Source: Discostella pseudostelligera | Taxonomy: Eukaryota; Bacillariophyta; Thalassiosirophyceae; Thalassiosirales; Thalassiosiraceae | DNA: 64,000 nt | Direction: 5' to 3' | Assembly: GCA_036940085.1 (NCBI GenBank) | Contig: JALLBK010000105.1 | Span: 16,946 to 80,945, forward strand | Part shown: one piece after another, positions 34,864 to 45,580 of the stretch | How the letters are laid out: every line of letters begins with the position of its first letter | Numbering within the stretch: the first letter of the stretch is position 1 | Notes under the pieces: model-generated | Seen by the model: the letters and a program-made list of their open reading frames with translations, nothing else | What the model was told of the DNA's origin: nothing | Database searches by the model: none | Position numbers and translations under genes: made by a program

Positions 34864-37137
34864 ATGGAGAACGGCAAGCTCATCGGCGGTGGCGGCGCAG
34901 CCGCGTCGGCAAGCAGCAGCGGCAGTAATAGTAAAAGAGATAATGGAAAGAAACCCAAACGCATCCGACGCAAATGTGCCTTCGAAAACTGCGAGAATCG
35001 TGTCGTCCAGGGCGGGGTCTGCGTTACCCACGGCGCCAAGCGCAAACTGTGCTCCTTCCCCAATTGCGACAAGGCTGTCAAATTAGCCGGCTACTGCTCC
35101 ACTCACGGCCCATCACGACGAAAATGTGGTACCGAGGGATGTACACGTGTGGCAGTCCAAGGCGGGCAATGTTTAAGCCATGGTGCTCGACGACGATTGT
35201 GTAGTTATCCTGGTAGTGCCAGTGGTGGTAGTGGCAAGCAGTGTCAGAAGAATGCCATCATGGGGGGAATGTGCAAGAAACATCATGATCGAATGCAAGA
35301 TGCTGAGGGGATGTTGGTCATGAGTCTTTGTATGCCTGTGATTAGCAGTGGCAATACTACCAACAGCCTGAACGAGGAGGGTGATACCGCCATCACCAGT
35401 GGCAATGGGGGACTTGTCAGTGGTGGTAGTGGTAGCAAGAGTGAGGGTGGGGGAGGCGAGTCAGAGTTGGAAACACCGGCGTGGGTTACCGAGGGCAGTG
35501 GGTGCAATGGTGCAGTTGCCATTGTGGTATCCTCTGCCACTTCTTCCCCTAACTTGCCTACCATTGCGTATCAAGAGGAAGCTCATCATCAAGCACAGTC
35601 ATCTTCTGTGCCTCCATTGCCAACCACCTCCGTCAACAATGGCAACAACACCGACACCTATCACCACTTCTCGCGTCCACACAAAAAGATGAAGCCATCC
35701 CACCACAAACCATCTCATACACGCGGACTATCCATCTTTGATGATCTATCGACTGTCGATGCGATTATTAGCAGTGGTGCCGAAAATCGTGCACATGAGG
35801 TGGTGCCGGCGTATCCACCTCCTCCTCCCCAAGTTCACTCTCCTGCTCCAGCTGTACCGATGCCACCCTCACAGCAACAGCATCATCAGCAGGGATTTCC
35901 TCCTCCCAAACTAACGAACAAGATCCCCAGCACAGGTAGTAGCAGTGTTATGCCACCTTCCTCGGGAGTATTGTCATCCATCAAGACCCCGACAGTTCAA
36001 GTGAGCTTCGCCGACACTCGCCTGCCCTCTACCAACAAGACTACCAGCAGTAGTAGCAAGGCGCGAACTTCCTCCAACAACAACCGACCATCCTCCAGCA
36101 CAAGCAACACCTCCGATGATGAACCCTGCACCGGCAACTCCTCATGCGTATGCAAGACCTGTCGCTCGCCCACACTTGCCATCTTTGAACAGATGCTCGA
36201 GGCTTCTCACAAAATCGAACGTGCCGAGGTGGAAATGATGGATCCAAATTCGGACAAGTATGCTGGACTGAGTCCCCCCAAGCTAAGCAATAGCGGCACT
36301 AGCGGTACTATTAATAATAGTGCCAATAGTCCACGCAAGTCCTCTTGGAGGATGGTGCGTCAGGGATCGGATACCATGACACCCAAGAATGTCAGCTTCG
36401 TGCCCGACGAGGAACCCACGAGCTGTGGCAGTGTGGTGAGGAAAGTTAGTAGTAATAACATTGTGGGGGAAGAGCAGCAGACAAGACAGGGAGCTACTAC
36501 TGTGGGAGGAGGTGATGCCGTCGGAGAACAAAGAGAAGGAGGGCCCGCCTCCCATGCCCTTGCACAGCAACAGATAGAAAGTTCGGAAGTGAGCCGTACC
36601 GTGTCCCACGATGCACCGCCGTCTCCGAAAGCATCGTCGTATCATCACTACCCTGCTTCTTCTCACTATTATCCTCACCCGCCTTCGCAACAGCAGCAGC
36701 ACCATCATCATCATCATGCTACTGTTCAAGATCAGCAGTATTCGGCGTATCACCATCCTTCGTACCACGGTCCTCCACCTGCACAGCATGAATACCATGG
36801 TCCTCCACCTTCCCAGCATGAATACCATAATCCTGCTCCTCCTTCGTACCCGCAGTATCACCAAGGTCAAGGACATCATCCCAACACTGCGCAGTATCAA
36901 GGACCGCCTCCCCATGCTGCTACTGCACATCACGCACCATTGACACCACAACTCTACGACCATCCTCATCATGCCTCTTCCACCGATGGTCATCAATATC
37001 CCAATTCGGCACCACCTGCGGCCGCCGTGGTGAGTTCCCATTCAACCTATTATTCGCAAGATCAACAACAGCAGCAGCATTTGTTGCCAAGACGTAGGGA
37101 GAGCATTGAACATTTGTTCATCCCCAAGGAGGTTTGA
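34864..37137 (+). CDS. WRKY19-like zinc-finger protein with low-complexity His/Gln/Pro tail
   Basis: Single exon, 757 aa. Residues 36-140 hold four tandem WRKY19-type zinc fingers (CxxxxC...CxxH): KCAFENCENRVVQGGVCVTH, LCSFPNCDKAVKLAGYCSTH, KCGTEGCTRVAVQGGQCLSH and a diverged fourth with an insertion (CSYPGSA...GGMCKKHH). Such finger arrays are common in stramenopile putative nuclear factors; DNA binding is presumed and not shown. A short second Cys cluster (CTGNSSCVCKTC) lies near residue 425. The remainder is Ser/Asn/Pro-rich and the last 150 residues are His/Gln/Tyr-rich with degenerate YHGPPP repeats. The long open frame on the opposite strand here is a by-product of this composition. Confidence 0.8.
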   Translation: MENGKLIGGGGAAASASSSGSNSKRDNGKKPKRIRRKCAFENCENRVVQGGVCVTHGAKRKLCSFPNCDKAVKLAGYCSTHGPSRRKCGTEGCTRVAVQGGQCLSHGARRRLCSYPGSASGGSGKQCQKNAIMGGMCKKHHDRMQDAEGMLVMSLCMPVISSGNTTNSLNEEGDTAITSGNGGLVSGGSGSKSEGGGGESELETPAWVTEGSGCNGAVAIVVSSATSSPNLPTIAYQEEAHHQAQSSSVPPLPTTSVNNGNNTDTYHHFSRPHKKMKPSHHKPSHTRGLSIFDDLSTVDAIISSGAENRAHEVVPAYPPPPPQVHSPAPAVPMPPSQQQHHQQGFPPPKLTNKIPSTGSSSVMPPSSGVLSSIKTPTVQVSFADTRLPSTNKTTSSSSKARTSSNNNRPSSSTSNTSDDEPCTGNSSCVCKTCRSPTLAIFEQMLEASHKIERAEVEMMDPNSDKYAGLSPPKLSNSGTSGTINNSANSPRKSSWRMVRQGSDTMTPKNVSFVPDEEPTSCGSVVRKVSSNNIVGEEQQTRQGATTVGGGDAVGEQREGGPASHALAQQQIESSEVSRTVSHDAPPSPKASSYHHYPASSHYYPHPPSQQQQHHHHHHATVQDQQYSAYHHPSYHGPPPAQHEYHGPPPSQHEYHNPAPPSYPQYHQGQGHHPNTAQYQGPPPHAATAHHAPLTPQLYDHPHHASSTDGHQYPNSAPPAAAVVSSHSTYYSQDQQQQQHLLPRRRESIEHLFIPKEV

Positions 37138-38271
37138 GCAACGAGCAAATCTGTAGGATGGATGAATTTGTCAGTAGGAAGTTGAGAGAAGGGTCGGGTC
37201 ATTAATTCATGTCATCGGGGCTACATCATTTCGTTGTTGACGGAGATTTACATCATTTCATCGAGGAGGAGACGAGAGTGAGTGTACTTATCTTGTAACT
37301 GCGCCGACAAATTATTGATAGTGTACAGATCGGCGTTATTACGTTTATTAGAGAGTCTATTGCTCTTGCTCCACATTATTGTATTGACATTGCCACTTCT
37401 TTGGCAGCATCAGGCATATCGTAGATCAGCACGCACCTTTGCACTTTGCACAGCACCTTCCGACTGATGACAGTCCGTGGGGTTGGACCAATGGAGTTGG
37501 AGACTCTTCCACCAATGTTGATGTGTGAGACAAGTGAAAATTTACTCAGCAGTGGTGAGGCCATGGCACCTGAGAGATCACAAGTAAGACTTCGGAGATT
37601 TCTACATATAGAGGAATTCATAGTCCTGCCAAATCAACGGGACTACGAATTCCTATGTGGATATCGGAGATTTCTACATATAGAGGAATTCATAGTTCTG
37701 TCAAATCAACGGGACTAAAAATTCCTCTGTGGATATCGGACATCTCTACATAGAGTCACGCCGGCCGGCCTCCGGCCTCCATCCTCTCCATGCCGGCCGC
37801 CTCGCTCCTGCCTCCTCTTCCCTCACCTCCATCCCCACGATGATCAACGACGGCAATGGTAGACTCGCAGTGGAATCGGCTCCGCCACAGCATTAGCCAT
37901 GGGTGATTTCTAGCACACAATCTTCGAAAGTTGATAAATAGAGCTGCGATTGCATTGAAACGAGTTTGCAATTGCATTGAAACGAGTAGCGGGCAGAAAG
38001 AGACACATAACTTCTTATACACCCACCGCACGTCAATCACATTATTTCTTCAAAACATGTGACTAAATAATGATACTATTATCGTACTCTCTCTCTCTCT
38101 CTTTCGGACATCATTAGTGTCAATATAGTAGCCCCAACTAAACGGAGTACGGCGATGAGAGGGAGAGATGAAATTTATGTAGATGATACTAGAACAACAA
38201 ACGAGCATGGTCAAACATGCATTGGGTAGCCTCCGATCAGTGAAGATTAGAAACAACTGGACATTGGCATC
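37138..38271. other. Intergenic region without a supported gene
   Basis: The region lies between the stop of the WRKY19-like gene and the stop of the type II membrane protein gene, so both 3' ends face it. It contains the hairpin tandem repeat at 37590-37745, a GC-rich stretch with CCGGCCGGCC near 37765-37800, a direct repeat (GCAATTGCATTGAAACGAGT, about 37945-37988) and a (CT)n tract at 38085-38103. Short open frames (37376-37621 on -, 37446-37718 on +) show no recognisable domain. Confidence 0.35.
37590..37745. repeat. Tandem hairpin repeat, two units of about 75 bp plus a partial third
   Basis: The unit begins CGGAGATTTCTACATATAGA, then GGAATTCATAGTCCTG, CCAAATCAACGGGACTA, GAATTCCT and GTGGATAT. 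Within each unit GGAATTCATAGTC pairs with GACTACGAATTCC, so each can form a stem of about 15 bp with an 8-10 nt loop. Units are at about 37592-37667 and 37668-37740; a truncated third start (CGGACATCTCTACATAGAG) follows. Confidence 0.75.
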
Positions 38272-39877
38272 CTATCTCCTCTGCTTGCGTTTCGTATTTC
38301 TCAACTCGGCAAGCTGATGGTAATGATCATACTGATCAAGCTTGATTTCATTCAACAACGTTTCACGAAGTAGTGCTCGATACGGTTCTGGCCGTGTACT
38401 ATGTTTGCCATAGGTGCTTGGTGAATTTTGCCATCCTCCATCACTACCCTGGGTACTCTTGTAGTTGGACTTGCCACCCTTTGTTTTGCTAGACTTACTG
38501 ACCTTGGAACTTTTGCTTCCGCCACTTCCGTAGATGTAATCGTAGGACATGCTGGCGATGGTGGGCATTTTGGAAGACGACATGTCGGATGTTGGCGACT
38601 TGGATGGTGGAGATGTTTCTTTTGCACCAACACTGGATGGCGGGGATGTTTCCTTCTCATTGACGCCAGTGCTGGGTGTATTGGTGAGTGTTCCGCATGT
38701 GTCCTCGGAGGCGGGCTCAAAGTTATCCTGATATGCAAATAAGTAATTGAAAGTCAATGTGCATTAGGTAAATCTGAACGACACATCATGAACAAACAAT
38801 ATAGCATACACACTGAAAAAAGCTGCCACTTACAAAGACGACCCAGCCAATAGCATCCCCCTCCTCAAAGGTAGGAACACCACACTCATTCGTATATGTA
38901 ATCGTAAATACATTCCTCACTGGATCACCCTCGGCATTGACTCCTCTCAAGACCATGTTCATTCCACCGGGAACGGCACCTCTACTCGTGGCACTAATCG
39001 AAGTGTAGCTGAACACATCCCCACTGACAAAGTCAATTCCACGAACATAGGCCGAGTCTTGATTAATGACATTGAAGGAGGTGTCAACTTCAAGGAATTG
39101 AATCGAGTAAATGACCACTGGTGTGACATCAACTTCAGTAGTTAGGGCCGAGGTGGTAAAATTGGCGGAATTCCACTCAACATCTACTTCGGGGAAGTAA
39201 TCAGAGGCAGTGGATGTCCCAACACCGCTACTTTGCTGCATGTATCGTCGTCGTGCCCTTGTCAATTCAGTCGAATCATTCGAGTTGGTAGCATTGCTTT
39301 CATCGCCAGTGGGTTCCTCCAGCTCCTCTCCGTCCACCAATAAGTCTCCAGCTTCATTCTGGACTGGCTCTGGGCCAATCGAGCAGGTGTAATCTTTCAC
39401 ACCAGCACCAAAGACATCATTGGGTGGGAAGGGCGGTGGCAGTGGCGGGCAGGAAGCTGATAGATTGAGTTTGAAGTAGTATTGACGTGGAGAGCAGACG
39501 CATTCGGTGGTGGTGGTGGTCTCGTCGTCGGTGACGGTGGGAGTAGTTGTAGTAATTTGGCCAGCAATCATTGCGATTAGTAATTGCAAGAGGATGAATA
39601 GTGTCATCGAGTGCATGTAGACCAATGACATTTGACGTCTCCTACTACGGATGGAGCGAGCGTTGCCACCATTACCATGACAACATATTGCTGTTCGAGT
39701 CGCACTCTCGTTGGTATTGCTAGCGACGAGGCGCTCATCATTGTCCACCATCTCTACTCCATCGACCTGTCGGCTAGTACTACTACCATCTGAACGCATT
39801 GTGCCTTCCTCTTCCGCAGCCCTTCGATTTATTATTATGATGCCAACTTCGCCGCACCCGCTGGACTGATTGGTCAA
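38272..39877 (-). CDS. Single-pass membrane protein, diatom-type orphan, two exons
   Basis: Exons 39877-38834 and 38727-38272 join in phase 0 to give 499 aa. A hydrophobic segment near residues 85-107 (MTLFILLQLLIAMIAG) after a basic stretch (RSIRSRRRQ) suggests a type II membrane anchor with the C-terminus in the lumen or outside. It is followed by Thr-rich sequence, a conserved-looking block (ECVCSPRQYYFKLNLSASCP), acidic sequence, and a folded domain around VVIYSIQFLEVDTSFNVINQ to NVFTITYTNECGVP. The C-terminal exon is Ser/Lys-rich and ends in RNTKRKQRR. I do not recognise the family; a secreted or cell-wall-associated protein is possible. The actual start could be at a later Met. Confidence 0.65.
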
Positions 39878-40849
39878 TGACCATTCACCTCAAAATGATG
39901 CACACGCATAGCAACATCATCGTCAAGAGCGCGGTCTTTTATTATTTATTTGGCCAACTTTGATGGAGGTCAAGACCTTCGCACCATTCAATCAAATGCA
40001 GGAAAGCGCGGGACTTTTGAGGTTCATATTTCTTGCGTTTGATGATGCATAGGAGTATCTATCACGTGCTCACGACGTGTCATATGACTTTGTGGTGATC
40101 CTCGACGAAGAGATGCATTTCTCATTTCCCACCCACAAATTCAAAAACGAGAGAGATTTGAATTTGAATCGCATTCAAATAGGGCCGGATGCAATTTGAA
40201 CTCATTTGAATATCCAACGCTCGACACACATACAAAATTGTATTATTCCTACAGTAGAAAGGACGTAGAGAGTTGAATGGGAAATGAGAAGTCATTCAGA
40301 ACAAAATTGGCGGGCGATTCAAATTTATACAGAGGAATTCGTAATCTGATTTTGAGAATGAGAAGTTGGAGAAATTCAAATTTGTCCGTAGATTAAGTAT
40401 GTAGGAATTTAATACTATCGGTTTAGGTGAGAAAGGCAATTAAATGTTTGGCGACACCCTGATCAGATAACCTGCTGCTGGTTTGATGTCGAATGTCGAC
40501 GGCCAGCCGGCCGGCAGATGATGACGTCACGATGACGTCTGAAATCCACCCGGGAAGAAGATCAACTTCAAAATTCTTCCTCCACATCATCAGCAGCAAC
40601 TTCAGCGACCCCATCACCATTCACCATCACGCATCACGCACCATCGATCACCGTCAAACCAAAGCAATCGAATCCAACTCCAACCCAACGAACAGCAACA
40701 GCGTCACGCGGGCTCCTCCATCCATATCGAGCAGATTGCACGGCGGCTTCCTCCAAAAGAACATACTTCTTGACGGGGCGTGGTTTCACCCGCAAGGTTC
40801 ATCTCCTATCACCGACAACTTCATTATTTTATCTTAAGAGTAAAAAATC
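39878..40849. other. Intergenic region without a supported gene
   Basis: Divergent region upstream of the type II membrane protein (-) and the plastid-targeted orphan (+). It is AT-rich, with several ATTTGAAT motifs including the interrupted palindrome ATTTGAATCGCATTCAAAT (40162-40180). A GGAATTC...ATTTTGAGAA block (40336-40358) resembles one at 34355. A partial E2F-like site (ATTGGCGGGCG) lies near 40306. I see no coding or RNA gene. Confidence 0.35.
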
Positions 40850-41254
40850 ATGACACGCTTCGTCGTCCAACTTGCAATTGCGATCGTCGCCCTTGAATCG
40901 GCTTCTGCCTTCATCACACCCACCTCGAGTTCGCATGCGACCAGCACCACTACGGCAATCAATCTCGTCCCCGAGCAGGGTCGGCAACTCGTGGCCTTCT
41001 CTCAAGACTATCTCTCCAAACGTGCCAAGGAGAGTGCACACCGAGCATCCAACTTGACCAACCCCCGACGTCGTCATGGCAGTGGCAGTACCACCCACAG
41101 TCGTAGCCCCCACCATCACAAATCGTCTTCGAATACCACACCTGGAATATTTGGTTTGGTAACACGTCTACTGGGACAACATGATCAGGGGAAGGGGCGA
41201 GGGATGATGGAGAATCATTACGATGAAGACTCCATCATGGAAGAATTCAACTAG
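40850..41254 (+). CDS. Small plastid-targeted orphan protein
   Basis: Single exon, 134 aa. The N-terminus is a textbook diatom bipartite plastid signal: MTRFVVQLAIAIVALES (signal peptide) followed by ASAF|ITP, then Ser/Thr-rich transit sequence. The mature part has one block of normal complexity (EQGRQLVAFSQDYLSKRAKE) and a His/Ser-rich linker, then GIFGLVTRLLG and an acidic C-terminus (YDEDSIMEEFN). I cannot assign a function. The opposite-strand open frame over the same bases is a shadow, since the ASAF motif decides the strand. Confidence 0.7.
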   Translation: MTRFVVQLAIAIVALESASAFITPTSSSHATSTTTAINLVPEQGRQLVAFSQDYLSKRAKESAHRASNLTNPRRRHGSGSTTHSRSPHHHKSSSNTTPGIFGLVTRLLGQHDQGKGRGMMENHYDEDSIMEEFN

Positions 41255-41631
41255 TTGATAGCAGGAGATGCGAGATGTGCTGAAATCAAGGGGTGTCAAG
41301 GTTAGGGGATGTGATCAGTCTATCTTAACTCAAGCGAAAGCAATGAATACGTTAGGGGTACTTTTTCAAGAATCGATGGATCGGACCGAATGATACACAC
41401 ATCATGTATACTAGATAGCAAGTTAATAAAATGTAATACGTAATTCTGTCCGTTGAAATTATGGTAGACTTCTGCAGTTGTGTTGCGAACAATAAATGTC
41501 TACTTAGGTAGTCCATTGTTCACGGCTGATGGACAGTTTCGTACGCCGTTCGCTGTTTCTAACTCGACTCTGGTTGTGCACATCGTCGCACATTCATCGA
41601 TCATAATACTTATCGTATGCTATCACCAGCT
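41255..41631. other. 3' intergenic region between convergent genes
   Basis: 377 bp separating the stop codons of the plastid-targeted orphan (+) and MsrB (-). I see no gene or repeat in it; it presumably holds both 3' UTRs. Confidence 0.35.
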
Positions 41632-42495
41632 CTATTCATACTTCTCTTTAAAACGCAATGCAACTCCATTGATGCAATATCGTGGCATCCTCGAATACTT
41701 GGACTGATCACCACTCACATTCCCCTGCACTTTGTATCCTATTTGTGGATCCGTCTCTGGTACAGTCTCCAACTCGGATGCGTCTAAACTACTTATCGTG
41801 GGACCATCTGCAAAGACATGTCCTAAATGCCCATCACTGAATAATTCGGAGCGAGGAAATACAAAATTCAATAGGTAGATAAGACACAGAGACAAACCAA
41901 TTCGTGTCCATGCATATTTTGCAGAGAATATCACATACCAGTTGGCGCATTTGCATTCAATTCTGGCATCCCAATTCCGTTCCAATTTCACTCGATTACT
42001 TTCAATAGTCTTCCAAAATGATGGCCAACCACTTCCACTATCATATTTGCCAGAAGACGAGAAAAGAGGCGATCGACAATTGGCACACAAATATGTCCCG
42101 TTTGCCTTTTGGTAATTGAGTGGAGAGGTCCATGCCGGTTCGGTCAAACCTAGCTTTAGTACTGCAAGCGAGAATGGATTCCATGTACCCGTCGACTCTT
42201 TATTATTATTGTTGTTTGATTCTGGACTTTCTTTGGGGGTGGCACGCAATCGCCAAGGGGTGGTAGTGGTAGTTTGATATGGGATTGCGCGAGGTCTTCG
42301 ACGTCGAAGTGGTTGCGTTGGGCCGACGGGACAGTAATTCTCATTAGTGGCGAATCCAGCAATAGCACGAGACCGCTGTCCCATAAGGCAAGTGAATTTA
42401 TCTGTGTATGAAGCACCACTGGAATGTATCCCATTGAACAATAGGAGGGTAAGCGTTGCTGCCGCCCTAACCCAATCCAATCCGAGCGTCATCAT
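41632..42495 (-). CDS. msrB: Peptide methionine-R-sulfoxide reductase (MsrB), two exons
   Basis: Exons are 42495-41939 and 41836-41632; 253 aa. MsrB reduces methionine-R-sulfoxide in proteins. The SelR domain shows TEPAWTSPLNYQ, YLCANC and CKCANC|DGHLGHVF (four zinc cysteines, the last codon split by the intron), GSGWPSFW and the catalytic Cys in RYCINGVALRF. The intron (41938-41837) is 102 nt, divisible by three, and contains no stop, so an unspliced transcript would insert 34 residues between the second zinc pair and HLGHVF. The N-terminus (VRAAATLTLLLFNGIHSSGA) is a signal peptide followed by about 80 low-complexity residues, compatible with ER or plastid entry, though there is no clear ASAF. 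Two E2F-like sites lie upstream. Confidence 0.92.
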   Translation of the reverse strand: MMTLGLDWVRAAATLTLLLFNGIHSSGASYTDKFTCLMGQRSRAIAGFATNENYCPVGPTQPLRRRRPRAIPYQTTTTTPWRLRATPKESPESNNNNNKESTGTWNPFSLAVLKLGLTEPAWTSPLNYQKANGTYLCANCRSPLFSSSGKYDSGSGWPSFWKTIESNRVKLERNWDARIECKCANWYVIFSAKYAWTRIGLSLCLIYLLNFVFPRSELFSDGHLGHVFADGPTISSLDASELETVPETDPQIGYKVQGNVSGDQSKYSRMPRYCINGVALRFKEKYE

Positions 42496-42577
42496 GGTCG
42501 GTGTTCGGTGTCTTCAATGTTTGGTGTTGGTGTTTGGTGTTGGGAGTTCGGTGACGGTGATGTTTTCGCCTGCTAAA

Positions 42578-42706
42578 GTCTTCCCGCCAATCCTCGCCAC
42601 ATTATCGCCATATGAATATTATTCTCCTGCCATGGTAATTGAGAGTCGAATCGTTTCTGATGATGCCACGTGCAAGTTTTGAAGGTTGACCATTTTGGCG
42701 GGAACA
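42578..42706. promoter_or_regulatory. E2F-like pair and CACGTG upstream of MsrB
   Basis: TTCCCGCCAA at 42581-42590 and the oppositely oriented TTTTGGCGGGAA at 42693-42704, with GCCACGTGC at about 42664-42672 between them. They lie 85-210 bp upstream of the MsrB start (42495, -). The rest of 42496-43019 contains an (AG)n tract at about 42916-42940 and no supported gene. Confidence 0.5.
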
Positions 42707-42913
42707 ATCAATAACCAACCACCACCTCCTAACCCTAACCAAAGCCCCAAATGAAAATAGAGAGGCCTCCATCGATGACGATGAGATACACAACATCATC
42801 ATTTTCCGTTCCCTCATCAGTTATTGGAGTCGACGGCAACACATAATATTCGTCGAATGCCCTCGTACAGTACCAGAAGAGATAATCAAATCGGGCAGGA
42901 TTGAAATTGAAGA

Positions 42914-42940
42914 GGCAGAGAGAGAGAGAGAGAGAGAGAG
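42914..42940. repeat. (AG)n microsatellite
   Basis: About 12 AG units upstream of the gene at 43020. It is a simple repeat in the presumed 5' region. Confidence 0.85.
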
Positions 42941-43019
42941 TAACGGTGGCGCCAATCGCCATCCATAGAGAGGCTGTCGATCGGTGGCACGCTAAAGCAC
43001 ATTTCCCCATTGCATCATC

Positions 43020-45580
43020 ATGTTCCGTCCTCGAAGCCACCGATTTTGCTCCCGTGGTGGTAGATTTGAACGACAAGTACTACGACTCATCGCCACTGTC
43101 ATCTTGGCCGTCTCCACCCGCGACTATTCACCACTTGTCATGGCCCAGCAGGAGCCATCCTCACCCTCACCCACCCTCTCGCTCCAAACATTGGCACCCT
43201 TTGCACCCATAATCAGTGGAGTGCCCACCAGTCCGTCAGTAGTAGCCACGCCACCACCATCATCGCCCACCAACTCTCCCACTTATCCTCCCTCCATTTC
43301 TCATCGTCCCACAGTCTTCCCCTCATCTTCACCGACTGACTTTCCCACCATCTCCCATCATCCCACTGCACACCCATCCATCTCATCATTGCCCACTATT
43401 GACATGAGCGACTATCCCTCTATCTCACCAGTCTATGCTCCCTCGAGCACACCCTCCACGGATACATTCACATCAATCCATCGTTCCTTCCAACAGATAT
43501 TGCAAGTGGAATCATCTACTGAGTTTACAGATGTGCAACGTAAAATCTATCAATTGTTAATGCAAAGCTACACTGTTGATTTTGGACATTATGTTTCAGA
43601 ACCATTGATTGAGACGGTGGCTATTGTGACTGATCAGAATTTAGCCGTAGGCAGAAGGAAAAATAGAAGAAGAAGAAGAAGGAATAAAAAAAGAAGGCAT
43701 CTCATTACCAATGCAATTGAAACCACCTCCTCCTCTCTGAGAAGTCTACTGCCACAATCGCTACAACTACTACTACCACAACCACGTCAATCCGAACCCG
43801 TCCCATCCAATCTACTAGTCATCTCCTTCCGTATGTCCTACTCCACTAAATTCGGTTATGAAGACATTGACACGTATCCCTATCAATTCCAAACATTTAT
43901 TAATTCCAATTTGGCCAATGTGACCATTGACATGTCGGAACGGTTCTTGCCAGTGCTCGATGCCAGAAGTGTCATTATGTACATGCCAATATCGACGGGT
44001 GCACCGTCACCGGACCCAAGTAGTTTACCTCCACAGTATTGGAATGGTCGGCCTACAACAATTGTTCCTTCGGTGGTGATGCCAACAGTGGCACCCTACC
44101 CTTCCACACCCATTATTGTAGAAAAGGCTAATTTTGTTGTGGGGTTGGCTGTGGGATTGGTAGTTGCCGCCATTGTTGTCGGTGGATTTATTGGATATAT
44201 CCTAATGAAAAATCGACGTAAGGAGAAGGAACAACGAAGATTGTTTCATGGAGAGAAAGAGGATGGTGGAGATGGGAAGGAGAAGTTGGAACGTAATGAC
44301 TCATGGAGGATGGAGGAGGGTATTGAAGTTTCTGCCGAGGATGTATTATTGTCAGCGGATGGTGGTGGTGGTGATGGCGGCGAGGAGGGTATGATGATGA
44401 ATTCGTTTGGTGGCTCGGAGCGATTCATTGTTCCGAATGAACAACAACAACTGCAGCAACAACAGTACCATCAGCAACAATACCAAACTCAACAACAACA
44501 GCAGCAGGAACAACAGCTGCAACTTCCGCCACAACGGGAGGATGAGTACGATGACAGTATTCCCGATGCAAACACTTACCACGATACCTCCTCTACTCGA
44601 CCAATCATTGGTGTTGACGCACTTGCCGACTCCATCTTCTCCAACCCCTCCATGATTAGTGGAGGTGGTTCCTTCTCTTCCAAGTCCATTCCCGACGATT
44701 ATGCCGAGGATGGTGCTGGTACCGACGTTCGTGTCGACACCCTACAAGATGAATTTGACAATTACAAAAATCAAGATTTGGAATATATGCGAAATGGAGT
44801 GGAGGAATCCGTGTATGGTGCCGAAAGCATGATGAGTTTGGCCATGACACGTGCACTCATGGGTGAGGAGGATGCTGATGTTCATCCGAGTTGGGGTGAG
44901 GCCGAGGGTGATCCGGAAAGTATGGCGGCGAATGGATTATGTGAAACGAATGATTGGTTGAGGAAGAATGAACATTCGACGTTGGATGAAAGGTTTGTTT
45001 AATTGTTTTGATACACATTTCCTGTTCGTATGGATACACTTTCAACGCTTTTTTATTTCCTATTACACTTGCATTTTCACTCTCTACCAGAAATCAATTC
45101 TTTCAAGAACTACTCAATAGGATGGTCATCACCGTTCGACGAGGATTACTAAGTCCAACGGATGGAACACATACAATCCACTGTTGTGCGGCCATGCTAG
45201 GGTTGCAATTGGAGAAGGAACTACCCAATAACGTACTACTGGTCCATGGCATGAGGAAGACGAATGATTTAGCATTGGGTCGACTTTACTTGATAGAGGC
45301 ATTTAGTTCATTTGGTGATATTGAAGCGGCGGCGATTGCACCGATCAATCGAGGATTTGGTGAGTGTTGCGTTGACGTATTCCATATCTTCGCTCAATGT
45401 GCGTGCAGTGGTTTGTCTCTAACCGAAGGGTGATAATTTTATTTCTTCCTAGGTTTCGTGCGCTTCGTCAGTCCGAAATCAGTTCAGCGTGCACTGGATC
45501 GATTTCGTATTTCAGAGATTGAAGTTCAAGACGTGTCGGTGAACCTCAAATCGTTGAACGATTTTTCTCCTGCAGTATGA
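43020..45580 (+). CDS. Type I membrane protein with Pro/Thr/Ser-rich ectodomain and cytosolic RRM, three exons
   Basis: Exons are 43020-44992, 45091-45359 and 45453-45580; 789 aa, all phases consistent. The N-terminal part has a hydrophobic leader (LIATVILAVS), then a Pro/Ser/Thr-rich region with repeats such as SSPTDFPTISHHPT, typical of diatom cell-surface proteins. A globular domain (about residues 150-320) contains ISFRMSYSTKFGYEDIDTYP. One transmembrane helix lies at about 371-397 (VGLAVGLVVAAIVVGGFIGY), followed by a basic stop-transfer sequence. The cytosolic tail is acidic, then Gln-rich. The last two exons encode an RNA-recognition motif: NVLLVHGMRK (RNP2-like) and GFGFVRFVSP (RNP1), split by intron 2. 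A membrane-anchored RRM of this kind is unusual. The first donor is the weak GTTTGT, so a merge of two genes must be excluded. Confidence 0.66.

Noticed and set aside
36283..37041. 252-codon open frame on the - strand opposite the WRKY19-like gene
   Set aside because: It is the complement of His/Gln/Pro low-complexity coding sequence; the product is Met/Arg/Val repeats with no domain. The + strand has the zinc fingers.
41632..42495. MsrB read as a single uninterrupted exon
   Set aside because: The unspliced frame is open but places hydrophobic sequence inside the zinc site. The GTATGT...CAG intron restores CKCANCDGHLGHVF.
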